DNA from: Evansella caseinilytica
Lineage (GTDB): Bacteria > Bacillota > Bacilli > Bacillales > Salisediminibacteriaceae
Reading direction: 5' to 3'
Length of the DNA stretch: 64,000 nucleotides
NCBI RefSeq assembly: GCF_900107275.1
Contig: NZ_FNPI01000023.1
Coordinates: 27,675 to 91,674, forward strand
The position numbers and the translations under genes were made by a program. A model generated the notes under the pieces. That model did no database searches. It saw nothing but the letters and a program-made list of their open reading frames with translations, and had not been told where the DNA came from. The first letter of the stretch is position 1. Each line of letters starts with the position of its first letter. Shown piece by piece: positions 55,093 to 63,879 of this stretch.

Positions 55093-56538
55093 ATGATGAA
55101 TGTTATAACAAATTTAATAACGTACCTTCCTTATTTTTTTGCATGGTTTCTTCTCATTTATATGGGGCTCGTCGTACTTGTTTATACAGGAATGCTTCTG
55201 CTTTCCATCGTTCAATTAAAAAAGGAGCAGCGGCTCAATAAGCAAGAGGTTTACGATGATTATTTAGAATTAACATATACGAAGCCTGTTTCCATCCTTG
55301 TGCCAGCTTACAATGAAGAGGCGGGAATTATTGAAACGGTTCGCTCGTTGTTAAGCTTAAAATATCCACAAACCGAAATCGTTGTGATCAATGATGGGTC
55401 AAAAGATCAAACGCTGAACGTTATGATTGAGCATTTTCAGATGGTCAAGATCGGTAAAGTAGTCCGTAAGCAAATTGAAACGGAACCGATTAAAGCGGTT
55501 TATCAATCGACGATCTTCCCCCATTTGCTGCTGGTGGATAAAAGCAACGGGGGAAAAGCGGATGCGTTAAATGCAGGGCTCAATATATCAAAGTACCCAT
55601 ATTTTTGCTCGATTGACGGCGACTCGATATTAGAAACAGATGCGTTGTTAAAAGTGATGAAGCCGATTGTCACTTCGGGAGACGAGAGGGAGGTCATTGC
55701 TTCCGGCGGCAACGTACGCATAGCCAATGGCAGTGATATTCAGATGGGGAGTGTACTCTCCATCCGTCTGGCAAAAAACCCGTTAGTCGTCATGCAGGTG
55801 ATTGAATATTTGCGTGCTTTTTTGATGGGGAGAATTGGTTTAAGCCGGTATAACATGGTGCTTATTATCTCCGGGGCTTTCAGTGTTTTTGCGAAAAAAT
55901 GGGTGATCGAGGCCGGCGGCTATTCCACAAACACCGTTGGCGAAGACATGGAGCTTGTCGTCAGACTTCATCGACTAGTGAAAGATCGGAAGCTGAAAAA
56001 GCGCGTAACATTCGTTGCCGATCCTGTCTGCTGGACGGAAGCGCCGGAATCGTTAACGTATTTGCAGCGGCAGCGTAGTAGATGGCATCGCGGACTGCTT
56101 GAAAGTCTCTGGCTCCATCGCGGGATGACGTTTAACCCTAAATACGGCACAGTCGGTACGGTGGCCTTTCCTTATTTTTGGATGATTGAATTATTTGGCC
56201 CCGTCATCGAATTCATGGGCTATCTTTATATTGTGTTTGCCCTCTTTTTTGGTGGCATTTACCTGGAATTTGCCATCGCGTTGTTTCTTTTATTTGTCTT
56301 ATATGGTTCTGTCTTCTCAATGACAGCTGTCGTGTTAGAGGGGTGGAGTTTAAAGCGCTACCCGAAAATAAGCGACGTCGTCCGTTTAATGATATTTTCA
56401 TTATTTGAAGCTGTATGGTACAGGCCGCTAACGGTTCTCTGGCGTTGCGGAGCGATCATCCAAACCTTGTTTAGGTCTCAGGCATGGGGTGAAATGACGC
56501 GGAAAGGGCTTGCCAAAACAGGACAAAGAGCCAGCTAG
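55093..56538 (+). CDS. Membrane glycosyltransferase family 2 (processive synthase type)
   Basis: 481 residues. An N-terminal helix pair, then a GT2 domain with VPAYNEEAGI, VINDGSKD, SIDGDSILE (DxD-type) and, at 325-331, QRQRSRW, the QxxRW motif of processive synthases such as PgaC and cellulose synthase. Three to four C-terminal helices should form a transport channel. It probably makes and exports a polysaccharide. Two start codons are adjacent (55093 and 55096) just after the HEAT stop. The sugar is unknown. Confidence 0.88.
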   Translation: MMNVITNLITYLPYFFAWFLLIYMGLVVLVYTGMLLLSIVQLKKEQRLNKQEVYDDYLELTYTKPVSILVPAYNEEAGIIETVRSLLSLKYPQTEIVVINDGSKDQTLNVMIEHFQMVKIGKVVRKQIETEPIKAVYQSTIFPHLLLVDKSNGGKADALNAGLNISKYPYFCSIDGDSILETDALLKVMKPIVTSGDEREVIASGGNVRIANGSDIQMGSVLSIRLAKNPLVVMQVIEYLRAFLMGRIGLSRYNMVLIISGAFSVFAKKWVIEAGGYSTNTVGEDMELVVRLHRLVKDRKLKKRVTFVADPVCWTEAPESLTYLQRQRSRWHRGLLESLWLHRGMTFNPKYGTVGTVAFPYFWMIELFGPVIEFMGYLYIVFALFFGGIYLEFAIALFLLFVLYGSVFSMTAVVLEGWSLKRYPKISDVVRLMIFSLFEAVWYRPLTVLWRCGAIIQTLFRSQAWGEMTRKGLAKTGQRAS

Positions 56539-56570
56539 ATTTCTACTTTTTTACGGAAAGGAATGAAAAG

Positions 56571-59500
56571 ATGAAGGCGTTTCTGATAAGCATTGGTTCT
56601 TTGGTTGTTCTCATGCTTCTTCCCGTTCTGTTATGGTATTTAGAAGAACCGACGGAATTACAGGTGGCGATTATTGATAAAACCGTCCCTGATGAAACTT
56701 ATCGTGAGCATCTTGGCATCACGTGGATATTAAATAGTTACAAGTATAAGAAAAAAGATGGTTCGCCGTATGAAGCAGCGATGGATTATTATGGGTTTGT
56801 TCCGAATGAAAAGGAACAAACGTACACCATTCAACCGCTTCCTGAATCATTCGCTGATGCCGATGTGATTTACATAGCCGATACGTACGGTGTCTATGAA
56901 GAAGACTTGCCATGGGTTGAACTTGAGCGGGAGGGAACCCGCTCCGAGCTTTTGTACGGCGGACTGGAAATGGCGGAATGGCAAGCGATTGCTGATCGTT
57001 TGCAGCAAGAAAAACGAAGCACGCTCATTGTTGAGTTTAACTCGTTCGCTTCCCCGACAGAAGAAAGTGTTCGTGACAGCGTAAGTGAATATCTTTACGT
57101 TGAACGCTCTGGATGGATCGGACGTTATTTCCAAGAGCTGGACCCCGAGTTGAATGAAGAAATTCCTGCCTGGATGTTGGACCATTACAACGAGTTGGGG
57201 TTGGAGTGGGCCTATGAAGGACCTGGCTTTATCCTCGTGGAAGAAGAGACGCAACAAATCGTCGTATTGATAGAAAAGCAGCATTTTAACGAAAAAGGCA
57301 TTCGCATGAGCTTTACGGAACGGGGTCAAGAACTGTTCAACTTAACGACAAGTCCGAACTATTTGTACTGGTTTGATGTCGTAGAGGCAGAGCGTGAAGA
57401 AGATGTTTTAGCCTATTATGACTGGGATTTGACAGATGCAGGCGAAGAGGAGCTTCGCAAGCATGATCTTCCGATTCAGCTTGCAGCAGTGATTGGGCAT
57501 GATCGTCTAAATTCACGAAGCTTTTATTTTGCAGGGGATTTTACCGATATTGCAGAAGTTCCAAAAGTGCATCAATATAAAGGACTAAACACATTAAAGG
57601 CTTTGCTGACATGGGATGATTTTTCCGAGGAGCGTTTCTTTTGGAAAACATACGTGCCGATGATGAAAACAATCCTTGAACAGCACACAGCAGAGAACCC
57701 AGTCGAACAACAGGAAATTGAAACCGTGGTGACTGCACAAAAGGATGGCTTCGCTTATATGGCAAGAATTAATGGTCACGATTACGAAGTATTCGTAGAC
57801 GACGAATGGGAAAAGTTGCAAATTCAAGGAGTTAACCTTGGAATGGGGAAACCTGGGGTTTTTCCAGGGGAAGCAGCCATTAAGGAAAATGATTATTTTC
57901 GCTGGTTTGAACAGATCGGCGCGATGGGCGCGAATGCGATTCGTGTGTATACACTGCATCCACCGGGATTTTATCATGCACTCAAACGCTATAACGAGCA
58001 GCATCATGAAGATCCGCTTTATCTTTTTCATGGCGTATGGATCGAAGAGGAACCGCTTGAAGACACACTTGACGCCTTTGACGCAGAGACAAATGAAGCG
58101 TTTCAACAAGAAATGAAACGAATCGTTGATGTCATCCATGGAAATGCGGTCATCGACCCTAACCCAGGGCATGCCCACGGCGTTTACCAGGCGGACGTAT
58201 CCGCATATACGATCGGCTGGATCATTGGGATCGAGTGGTATCCCCACACTGTCAAAGCAACGAACAAAAATAATGCTGACTTAGGGGATTATCACGGACG
58301 ATATGTGGAAACGCAAGATGCAGAGCCGTTTGAATACTGGCTTGCTAATCAGCTGGATGTTTTGCTCTCGTATGAAGCAGAGAAATACAGCTGGCTCCGG
58401 CCGGTCAGCTTTACCAACTGGGTGACAACGGATCTGTTGACTCATCCAGCGGAACCAAATGAAGACGAGGACTTGGTCGGCGTGGACCCGAATGTGATCC
58501 GTCTAAAAGGACCGGCAACAGCAACAAACCAGTTTGCCTCCTATCATGTGTACCCGTATTATCCAGATTTTTTAAATTTTGAAGAGGACTATGTCAATTA
58601 TGTTGATCACAGGGGCGAGTTAAACAATTACGCCGCCTATTTGAAGGATTTGCATGATGCCCACGACCTTCCGATTTTGATCGCGGAATTTGGCGTTCCG
58701 GCGTCGAGAGGGCTTACACACGAAAATCCATTTGGAATGAACCAAGGACATTTATCTGAAAAAGAACAAGGGGAGATTGTTGTTAGGCTGTTTGAGGATA
58801 TTATCGAGGAAGAACTTTTAGGCGGGCTTATCTTTACATGGCAGGACGAATGGTTCAAGCGCACGTGGAACACAATGGATTATGATAATCCGGATCGACG
58901 TCCTTTTTGGTCAAATGCCCAAACAAATGAGCAGCAATTTGGTTTGCTCAGCTTTGACCGGCTGAAAGTGAAAGTGAACGGCGACGATCAGGATTGGGAG
59001 GACGCTTCCCTGCTTTACGAAGAGGATCATCCGTATGTGAAGAAGCTGTACATGGATCACGATGAACGTTATCTTTATTTCCGCATCGATATGGAGCCGG
59101 GATCAACAGCTGATTTTTTCGCGGCCGGATTTCCGCTTTTACTGCTTGATACGATACCGGGTCAAGGCAATGAGCACATCGAAGGCGTTGAAGAGGTGAC
59201 CTTTGATCACGGAATTGATTTTATCATTGAATTGAAGGGTTATGACGAATCGCGAGTAAAGGTGGACGCCTACTACGATTTCTTCACCTATCAATACAGC
59301 CAAATCTATCAAATGATCGAAGCGACATCCATTGATCCTAAAAATAATACCGGCGTGTTTCAAAAGATTCACTATGCATTAAATCAAGAGATACGCATTC
59401 CATCGACGAATGAAGTGATGCCGTTCAGCTACTACGAAACAGGGAAATTACGCCATGGAAATGGTGACCCGGCGGCAGATGATTACGATTCCCTTGCCGA

Positions 59501-59846
59501 TTTTTACGTCAATGAAGAAAAAGGGATGATTGAAGTTCGCATTCCGTGGCTATTGTTAAGTTTTAAAGACCCGAGTCAGCGCGAGGTGATGTCGTCTGTT
59601 TACGGGGGCGAAGGCGGAGAAACGAACGAGATCATCGAAGGGGTTCGGGCAGCCGTGTTATACGTGGAACCGAAGGAGGATTCTTATCAAGTTGTTGATG
59701 CTCTGCCGCCACTAGATGGCACTCGCCTAGCGGGGGAAACGATGAAGATGTATACTTGGGAGACGTGGGATGTCCCTCTTTATGAAGAACGACTGAAGCA
59801 ATCCTATGATATTGTGCAAGAAGCATTTACATCCTCGAAGGAGTAG
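56571..59846 (+). CDS. Membrane-anchored glycoside-hydrolase-like protein of the synthase operon
   Basis: 1091 residues. One N-terminal membrane helix (about 5-24), a large extracytoplasmic N-terminal part (about 30-400), then a TIM-barrel-like domain starting VNLGMGKPGVFPGE with GIEWYPHT (E555) and IAEFGVPASRG (E706) at the positions expected for acid/base and nucleophile of GH-A clan enzymes. The C-terminal ~290 residues resemble a CBM9-like carbohydrate-binding domain (VNGDDQDWEDASLLY, VKKLYMDHDERYLYFRI). It may trim or help release the polymer. ATG follows AAAGGAATG and is 32 bases after the GT2 gene. Confidence 0.75.
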   Translation: MKAFLISIGSLVVLMLLPVLLWYLEEPTELQVAIIDKTVPDETYREHLGITWILNSYKYKKKDGSPYEAAMDYYGFVPNEKEQTYTIQPLPESFADADVIYIADTYGVYEEDLPWVELEREGTRSELLYGGLEMAEWQAIADRLQQEKRSTLIVEFNSFASPTEESVRDSVSEYLYVERSGWIGRYFQELDPELNEEIPAWMLDHYNELGLEWAYEGPGFILVEEETQQIVVLIEKQHFNEKGIRMSFTERGQELFNLTTSPNYLYWFDVVEAEREEDVLAYYDWDLTDAGEEELRKHDLPIQLAAVIGHDRLNSRSFYFAGDFTDIAEVPKVHQYKGLNTLKALLTWDDFSEERFFWKTYVPMMKTILEQHTAENPVEQQEIETVVTAQKDGFAYMARINGHDYEVFVDDEWEKLQIQGVNLGMGKPGVFPGEAAIKENDYFRWFEQIGAMGANAIRVYTLHPPGFYHALKRYNEQHHEDPLYLFHGVWIEEEPLEDTLDAFDAETNEAFQQEMKRIVDVIHGNAVIDPNPGHAHGVYQADVSAYTIGWIIGIEWYPHTVKATNKNNADLGDYHGRYVETQDAEPFEYWLANQLDVLLSYEAEKYSWLRPVSFTNWVTTDLLTHPAEPNEDEDLVGVDPNVIRLKGPATATNQFASYHVYPYYPDFLNFEEDYVNYVDHRGELNNYAAYLKDLHDAHDLPILIAEFGVPASRGLTHENPFGMNQGHLSEKEQGEIVVRLFEDIIEEELLGGLIFTWQDEWFKRTWNTMDYDNPDRRPFWSNAQTNEQQFGLLSFDRLKVKVNGDDQDWEDASLLYEEDHPYVKKLYMDHDERYLYFRIDMEPGSTADFFAAGFPLLLLDTIPGQGNEHIEGVEEVTFDHGIDFIIELKGYDESRVKVDAYYDFFTYQYSQIYQMIEATSIDPKNNTGVFQKIHYALNQEIRIPSTNEVMPFSYYETGKLRHGNGDPAADDYDSLADFYVNEEKGMIEVRIPWLLLSFKDPSQREVMSSVYGGEGGETNEIIEGVRAAVLYVEPKEDSYQVVDALPPLDGTRLAGETMKMYTWETWDVPLYEERLKQSYDIVQEAFTSSKE

Positions 59847-59869
59847 CTCTTCCACTAATGATAACGACA

Positions 59870-59902
59870 AACTGCCTCAATCGGCTATCTTTTGAGGCAG
59901 TT
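59870..59902 (+). terminator. Terminator of the synthase operon
   Basis: AACTGCCTCAA (59870-59880) pairs with TTGAGGCAGTT (59892-59902). The tail is CCTTGCCTT, so the T run is modest. Confidence 0.7.
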
Positions 59903-60054
59903 CCTTGCCTTACTTAACTGCAAAAACGATGATAAAACCTCAACAACCGGCGGATTACAGGAAAATAGCCGAGAATATTTGACTTCCGCATGCACTGCCG
60001 CTAAAATTTTCATATGCTCAGTATCATACATTAGTTTACGAGGGGAAAAATACA

Positions 60055-60417
60055 ATGAAAACGAAAGGAATGCTGGAAGCTGAAATCAGCAAGGCATTGA
60101 CCCATTGGGAGAAGGATTACCTTGGACGCGGTTCGGTTTCCGTCAAAACCGATATTTTGCGGGACATGATTATCGTGACCTTGCATGGTATCCTGACTCC
60201 TGCCGAATACTCACTTTGCCAAACGAAGGAAGGGAAAGGAACCGTCAAAAAAAACCGTTCCGATTTAGTAGAAACAGGCGTGCCGACCTTAAGAGAGCTG
60301 ATCTTTCAACTGACCGGTGAAAAGGTCATCAGCTTTCACACGGATATCAGTACAAAAACGGGAGAGCGAATCATTGTCTTTAAGTTGGCCAACAATCTTG
60401 AACAAACGTTTGTTTAA
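60055..60417 (+). CDS. DUF2294-family protein
   Basis: 120 residues with an N-terminal helix (MLEAEISKALTHWEKDYLGRG) and the family pattern VSVKTDILRDMIIVTLHGILTPAE and GVPTLRELIFQLTGEKVISFHTD. It is soluble, and its function is unknown. ATG follows GAGGGGAAAAATACA. A FAD oxidoreductase starts 53 bases later. Confidence 0.85.
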   Translation: MKTKGMLEAEISKALTHWEKDYLGRGSVSVKTDILRDMIIVTLHGILTPAEYSLCQTKEGKGTVKKNRSDLVETGVPTLRELIFQLTGEKVISFHTDISTKTGERIIVFKLANNLEQTFV

Positions 60418-60470
60418 AAAACTTTATCTTAAGACAGGGAAACGAAAAATGAAAAGGTGCTATTGCTATT

Positions 60471-61592
60471 ATGGATAAATATATTGTTATCGGCGCCGGG
60501 ATTCTCGGGGCATCAACGGCTTACCAGCTGGCAAAAGCAGGCGCCGATGTCGTGTTGGTCGATCGGCGCGACAGCGGACAGGCCACCGAAGCGGCGGCTG
60601 GCATCGTTTGTCCCTGGCTGTCACAGCGGCGTAACAAAGCGTGGTATCGTCTGGCGAAAAATGGAGCAGAATATTATCCGACACTCGTCCGTGAATTAGA
60701 GCTGTTGGGAGAAGAAAATACCGGCTACGCCCGGGTAGGGGCAATCCGTCTTCACACTGACGAGAAAAAGCTTGAGGATATCGAAGCAAGAGCAATAAAA
60801 CGACAGGAAGAGGCACCGGAAATCGGCCGCATTACTCGGTTATCCTCGTCTGAAACAACAGCGCTGTTTCCACCGTTAGCCAGCCGGTACCGCTCCGTTT
60901 ATATCAGCGGCGGTGCCCGCGTAGACGGACGAGCGATACGCGATGCGCTCATCCGTGGAGCCACGAAGCTTGGAGCCGTCTTCCTGCCGGGAAACGCAGC
61001 GCTTGTTTCCCGGCAAAACCGCGTCATCGGGATAAAGACAAACGACACCTTCATCGAAGCCGATCACATCATTATCACTGCGGGGGTGTGGATAAAGGAA
61101 CTGCTGCAGCCCCTCGGCGTCAACATCTCGGTGTCACCGCAGAAAGGGCAAATCGTTCATCTCCTGCTGCCGGACAGTAATACGAGTCATTGGCCGGTTG
61201 TCATGCCCCCGAACAATCAATATTTGCTTGCTTCCGAAGACGGGCGAATCATCATCGGCACGACGCACGAGGATGAAGCAGGATTTGACGGCAGAGTAAC
61301 CGCCGGAGGGGTTCACGAGATTTTATCGAAGGCCCTCGACGTCGCTCCTGGGCTAAGCACGGGTACTTTATTGGAAACTAGGGCGGGATTCCGGCCGGTC
61401 ACTCCCGGATTTTTACCGGTCATCGGTCAGCTCCCGCAGAATAAAAACGTCTTTCTTGCCAACGGTCTGGGAGCTTCCGGTCTGACAGCAGGTCCGTATC
61501 TCGGCGCAGAGCTTGCCAAGCTTGCTCTCGGCAAAGAAACGGATATTCGGCCCGACGATTATGCCATCGCTGGTGCGCTTGAAAATCATTAA
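60471..61592 (+). CDS. FAD-dependent amino-acid oxidase-type oxidoreductase (DAO family)
   Basis: 373 residues. It begins with the dinucleotide-binding IVIGAGILGASTAYQLAKAG, followed by VVLVDRR. The C-terminus has AGFRPVTPGFLPVIGQLP and ANGLGASGLTAGPYLGAELA, both typical of glycine/D-amino-acid oxidases and related deaminating dehydrogenases. It probably oxidises an amine or amino acid. ATG has AAAAGGTGCTATTG upstream. Confidence 0.9.
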   Translation: MDKYIVIGAGILGASTAYQLAKAGADVVLVDRRDSGQATEAAAGIVCPWLSQRRNKAWYRLAKNGAEYYPTLVRELELLGEENTGYARVGAIRLHTDEKKLEDIEARAIKRQEEAPEIGRITRLSSSETTALFPPLASRYRSVYISGGARVDGRAIRDALIRGATKLGAVFLPGNAALVSRQNRVIGIKTNDTFIEADHIIITAGVWIKELLQPLGVNISVSPQKGQIVHLLLPDSNTSHWPVVMPPNNQYLLASEDGRIIIGTTHEDEAGFDGRVTAGGVHEILSKALDVAPGLSTGTLLETRAGFRPVTPGFLPVIGQLPQNKNVFLANGLGASGLTAGPYLGAELAKLALGKETDIRPDDYAIAGALENH

Positions 61593-61623
61593 AGAAAGTG
61601 AAATTCTAATTCGTATTAAAAAC

Positions 61624-61643
61624 GATCTTTTTGAACAAACACT
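61624..61643. repeat. Dispersed inverted-repeat element, right arm only
   Basis: GATCTTTTTGAACAAACACT matches the right arm seen at 28241-28259; the left arm is lost or decayed. Confidence 0.55.
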
Positions 61644-61722
61644 TTAGATAAAAAAGGCTGAATTCGATAGTTTTAGAAAGCTGTCTAGCTGCAGCGCTTA
61701 TCTTAATAAGGAGTGTGTTTTA

Positions 61723-62373
61723 GTGAACAGCAACTGGTTAGAATGGTTAGGCTACTTAGCATCCTTAATCGTACTTATTTCTTTGTTAATGAGTTCGATT
61801 ATCAAGCTAAGGTGGATTAATTTAATCGGCTCCAGCATTTTTTCATTATACGGATTTTTAATCGGGGCACTTCCCGTCGGATTAATGAATCTGGGGATCG
61901 CGCTCATTAACGTTTATTACTTGGTTAAAATCTACAGCGCAAAAGAGTCAAAGGAGTACTTTAAAATTCTTCCGGCAGAAGAAAGCAGCCAATATTTAAA
62001 GTATTTTCTCACGTATTATCAAAAGGAAATCGACAAGTACGCCGGCAAAACCGCGTTTCAGATCAATGAGTCAAAGGTCAGCTTCTTTATTTTGCGCAAC
62101 ATGGTTCCCGCCGGCCTTTTCATCGCTTCCAAAAAAAGCGACACGATCCTGGAAGTGGAGCTTGATTTTGTCATTCCGGAATACAGGGATTTCAAAATCG
62201 GAAACTACATTTATGAAAACAGGAAAGATTATTTTCTTGAAAAAGGCTTTACCAAATTTGTCAGTTCTTCCACAAACGACGAACACACCGATTACTTAAA
62301 GAAAATCGGCTTTAAACAAACGGCAGATGACGGCGGCAAAGCGCGCTTCGAGAAATCCATCGCTCCGTCGTAA
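61723..62373 (+). CDS. YgjV-like membrane protein with a C-terminal acetyltransferase-like domain
   Basis: 216 residues. Two or three membrane helices in the first ~75 residues (WLEWLGYLASLIVLISLLMS, LIGSSIFSLYGFLIG, VGLMNLGIALINVYYLVK) resemble the YgjV/inner-membrane family. Residues ~85-210 look like a GNAT fold, with ELDFVIPEYRDFKIGNYI and YLKKIGF. GTG at 61723 follows TAAGGAGTG. The substrate is unknown; a membrane-tethered acetylation role is inferred. Confidence 0.72.
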   Translation: MNSNWLEWLGYLASLIVLISLLMSSIIKLRWINLIGSSIFSLYGFLIGALPVGLMNLGIALINVYYLVKIYSAKESKEYFKILPAEESSQYLKYFLTYYQKEIDKYAGKTAFQINESKVSFFILRNMVPAGLFIASKKSDTILEVELDFVIPEYRDFKIGNYIYENRKDYFLEKGFTKFVSSSTNDEHTDYLKKIGFKQTADDGGKARFEKSIAPS

Positions 62374-62400
62374 CAAAAAAACTGTCCCTTTGCTTGTTGA

Positions 62401-62441
62401 AAAACTCCCTTCACGCCTCGTTTAGCGCCGGGAGTTTTTTT
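62401..62441 (+). terminator. Terminator of the YgjV-like gene
   Basis: AAAACTCCC (62401-62409) pairs with GGGAGTTTT (62430-62438), followed by more T. The 70-codon frame that overlaps it is not called a gene. Confidence 0.88.
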
Positions 62442-62620
62442 CATAATGAAGGAGAGCAGGTATGCTCCAAAGCATCCACAGCAATCGTTTTCTGCGGCCG
62501 TTCATTGTCAGAAGCATTGACAAACGCGAACTTTGCCGCTAAAATACCACATAAGTCTTTTCTGGAACGCCGCGGGCTAACCGGAGAAGAATCGCAGATG
62601 AGCTGAGGAGAGTGAAGAAA

Positions 62621-63796
62621 ATGAGGGAAGCGAAGATGAGCGCAGCAGAAAGAAAAGGGTATTTCGGAGAATTCGGCGGTAGTTTCGTCCCGCCGGAATT
62701 ATATGAAGTTCTTGAGATATTGGCAGACGAATTCGAAAAATACAGGAACGATCGAGAATTTAACGACGAATTCCGCTATTATTTAAAGGAATTTGTCGGC
62801 AGAGAAAATCCGCTTTATTTTGCCGAGCGATTAACGAAAACCCTCGGCGGAGCAAAAATTTACTTAAAACGGGAAGATTTAAATCATACAGGCGCCCACA
62901 AGATTAATAATGTCATCGGTCAAATTCTGCTAGCCAAACGAATGGGTGCGAAGCGGATCATCGCAGAAACAGGCGCCGGCCAGCACGGCGTAGCAACTGC
63001 AACCGCCTGTTCCATGCTCGGCATGGACTGCACCATCTACATGGGAAAATTGGACACGGAGCGCCAGGCATTAAATGTCTTCCGGATGGAACTGCTGGGG
63101 GCAAAAGTGGTGGCGGTGGACAAGGGACAAGGCCGCTTGAAGGATGCCGTTGATGAAGCGCTGGGAGATTTAGTCGAGAACTATCAACATACATTTTATT
63201 TGCTCGGTTCGGCAGTAGGACCTCACCCGTATCCGACGATGGTCAAGCATTTTCAGTCCGTGATCAGCGAAGAATCCAAAAGGCAAATTTTAGAAAAGGA
63301 GGGGCGGCTTCCAGATGCCGTCATTGCCGTTACCGGAGGGGGAAGCAATGCCATCGGAGCGTTTGCCCACTATATCGATGAAGCTGCTGTCCGCTTGATC
63401 GGTGTGGAGCCTGACCAGGCAGCTACATTGACAAAAGGAAAGCCGGCAGTGATTCACGGTTTTAAATGCCTCGTATTATTGGATGAAGACGGGAATCCGC
63501 AGCCGACTTATTCCATTGCCGCCGGCCTGGATTATCCGGGAATCGGTCCCGAACACAGTTATTTGAAGATGAGCGGGCGGGCAGAATATTACACGGTGAC
63601 GAAAGAAGAAGTACTCGATGCTTTCCAGGTCTTATCGAAACAGGAAGGGATCATTCCCGCGCTGGAAAGCGCCCACGCCATCGCCTATGCCAAAAAACTG
63701 GCGCCGCAGCTTTCCAAAGAGCAATTGATCATCATCAATATTTCTGGACGCGGGGATAAAGATGTTGAACAAGTTTACGGCATGCTGAAAAAATAA
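62621..63796 (+). CDS. trpB: Tryptophan synthase beta chain, stand-alone
   Basis: About 391 residues of the TrpB1 type: FGEFGGSFVPPELYEVL, the PLP lysine in LKREDLNHTGAHKINNVIGQ, ETGAGQHGVATATAC, GGGSNAIGAF, GVEPDQAATL and SAHAIAYAKKLAP. It forms tryptophan from serine and indole. trpA does not follow; the next feature is an IS-like element, so this gene is separated from a trp operon. The ATG at 62621 has GAGGAG at 62605-62610; the GTG at 62612 is too close to it, and an ATG at 62636 with GAGGGAAG is a second option. Confidence 0.93.
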   Translation: MREAKMSAAERKGYFGEFGGSFVPPELYEVLEILADEFEKYRNDREFNDEFRYYLKEFVGRENPLYFAERLTKTLGGAKIYLKREDLNHTGAHKINNVIGQILLAKRMGAKRIIAETGAGQHGVATATACSMLGMDCTIYMGKLDTERQALNVFRMELLGAKVVAVDKGQGRLKDAVDEALGDLVENYQHTFYLLGSAVGPHPYPTMVKHFQSVISEESKRQILEKEGRLPDAVIAVTGGGSNAIGAFAHYIDEAAVRLIGVEPDQAATLTKGKPAVIHGFKCLVLLDEDGNPQPTYSIAAGLDYPGIGPEHSYLKMSGRAEYYTVTKEEVLDAFQVLSKQEGIIPALESAHAIAYAKKLAPQLSKEQLIIINISGRGDKDVEQVYGMLKK

Positions 63797-63879
63797 TTGC
63801 GCAAGTACAAATGAAATAGCGGCAGTTTCCGTTTTCACTGCTGTCCCCACAAAAAATAAACAGACTGCTTCCGCTGATA

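Noticed and set aside
62394..62606. 70-codon frame before trpB
   Set aside because: Starts in a terminator and has no recognisable content.
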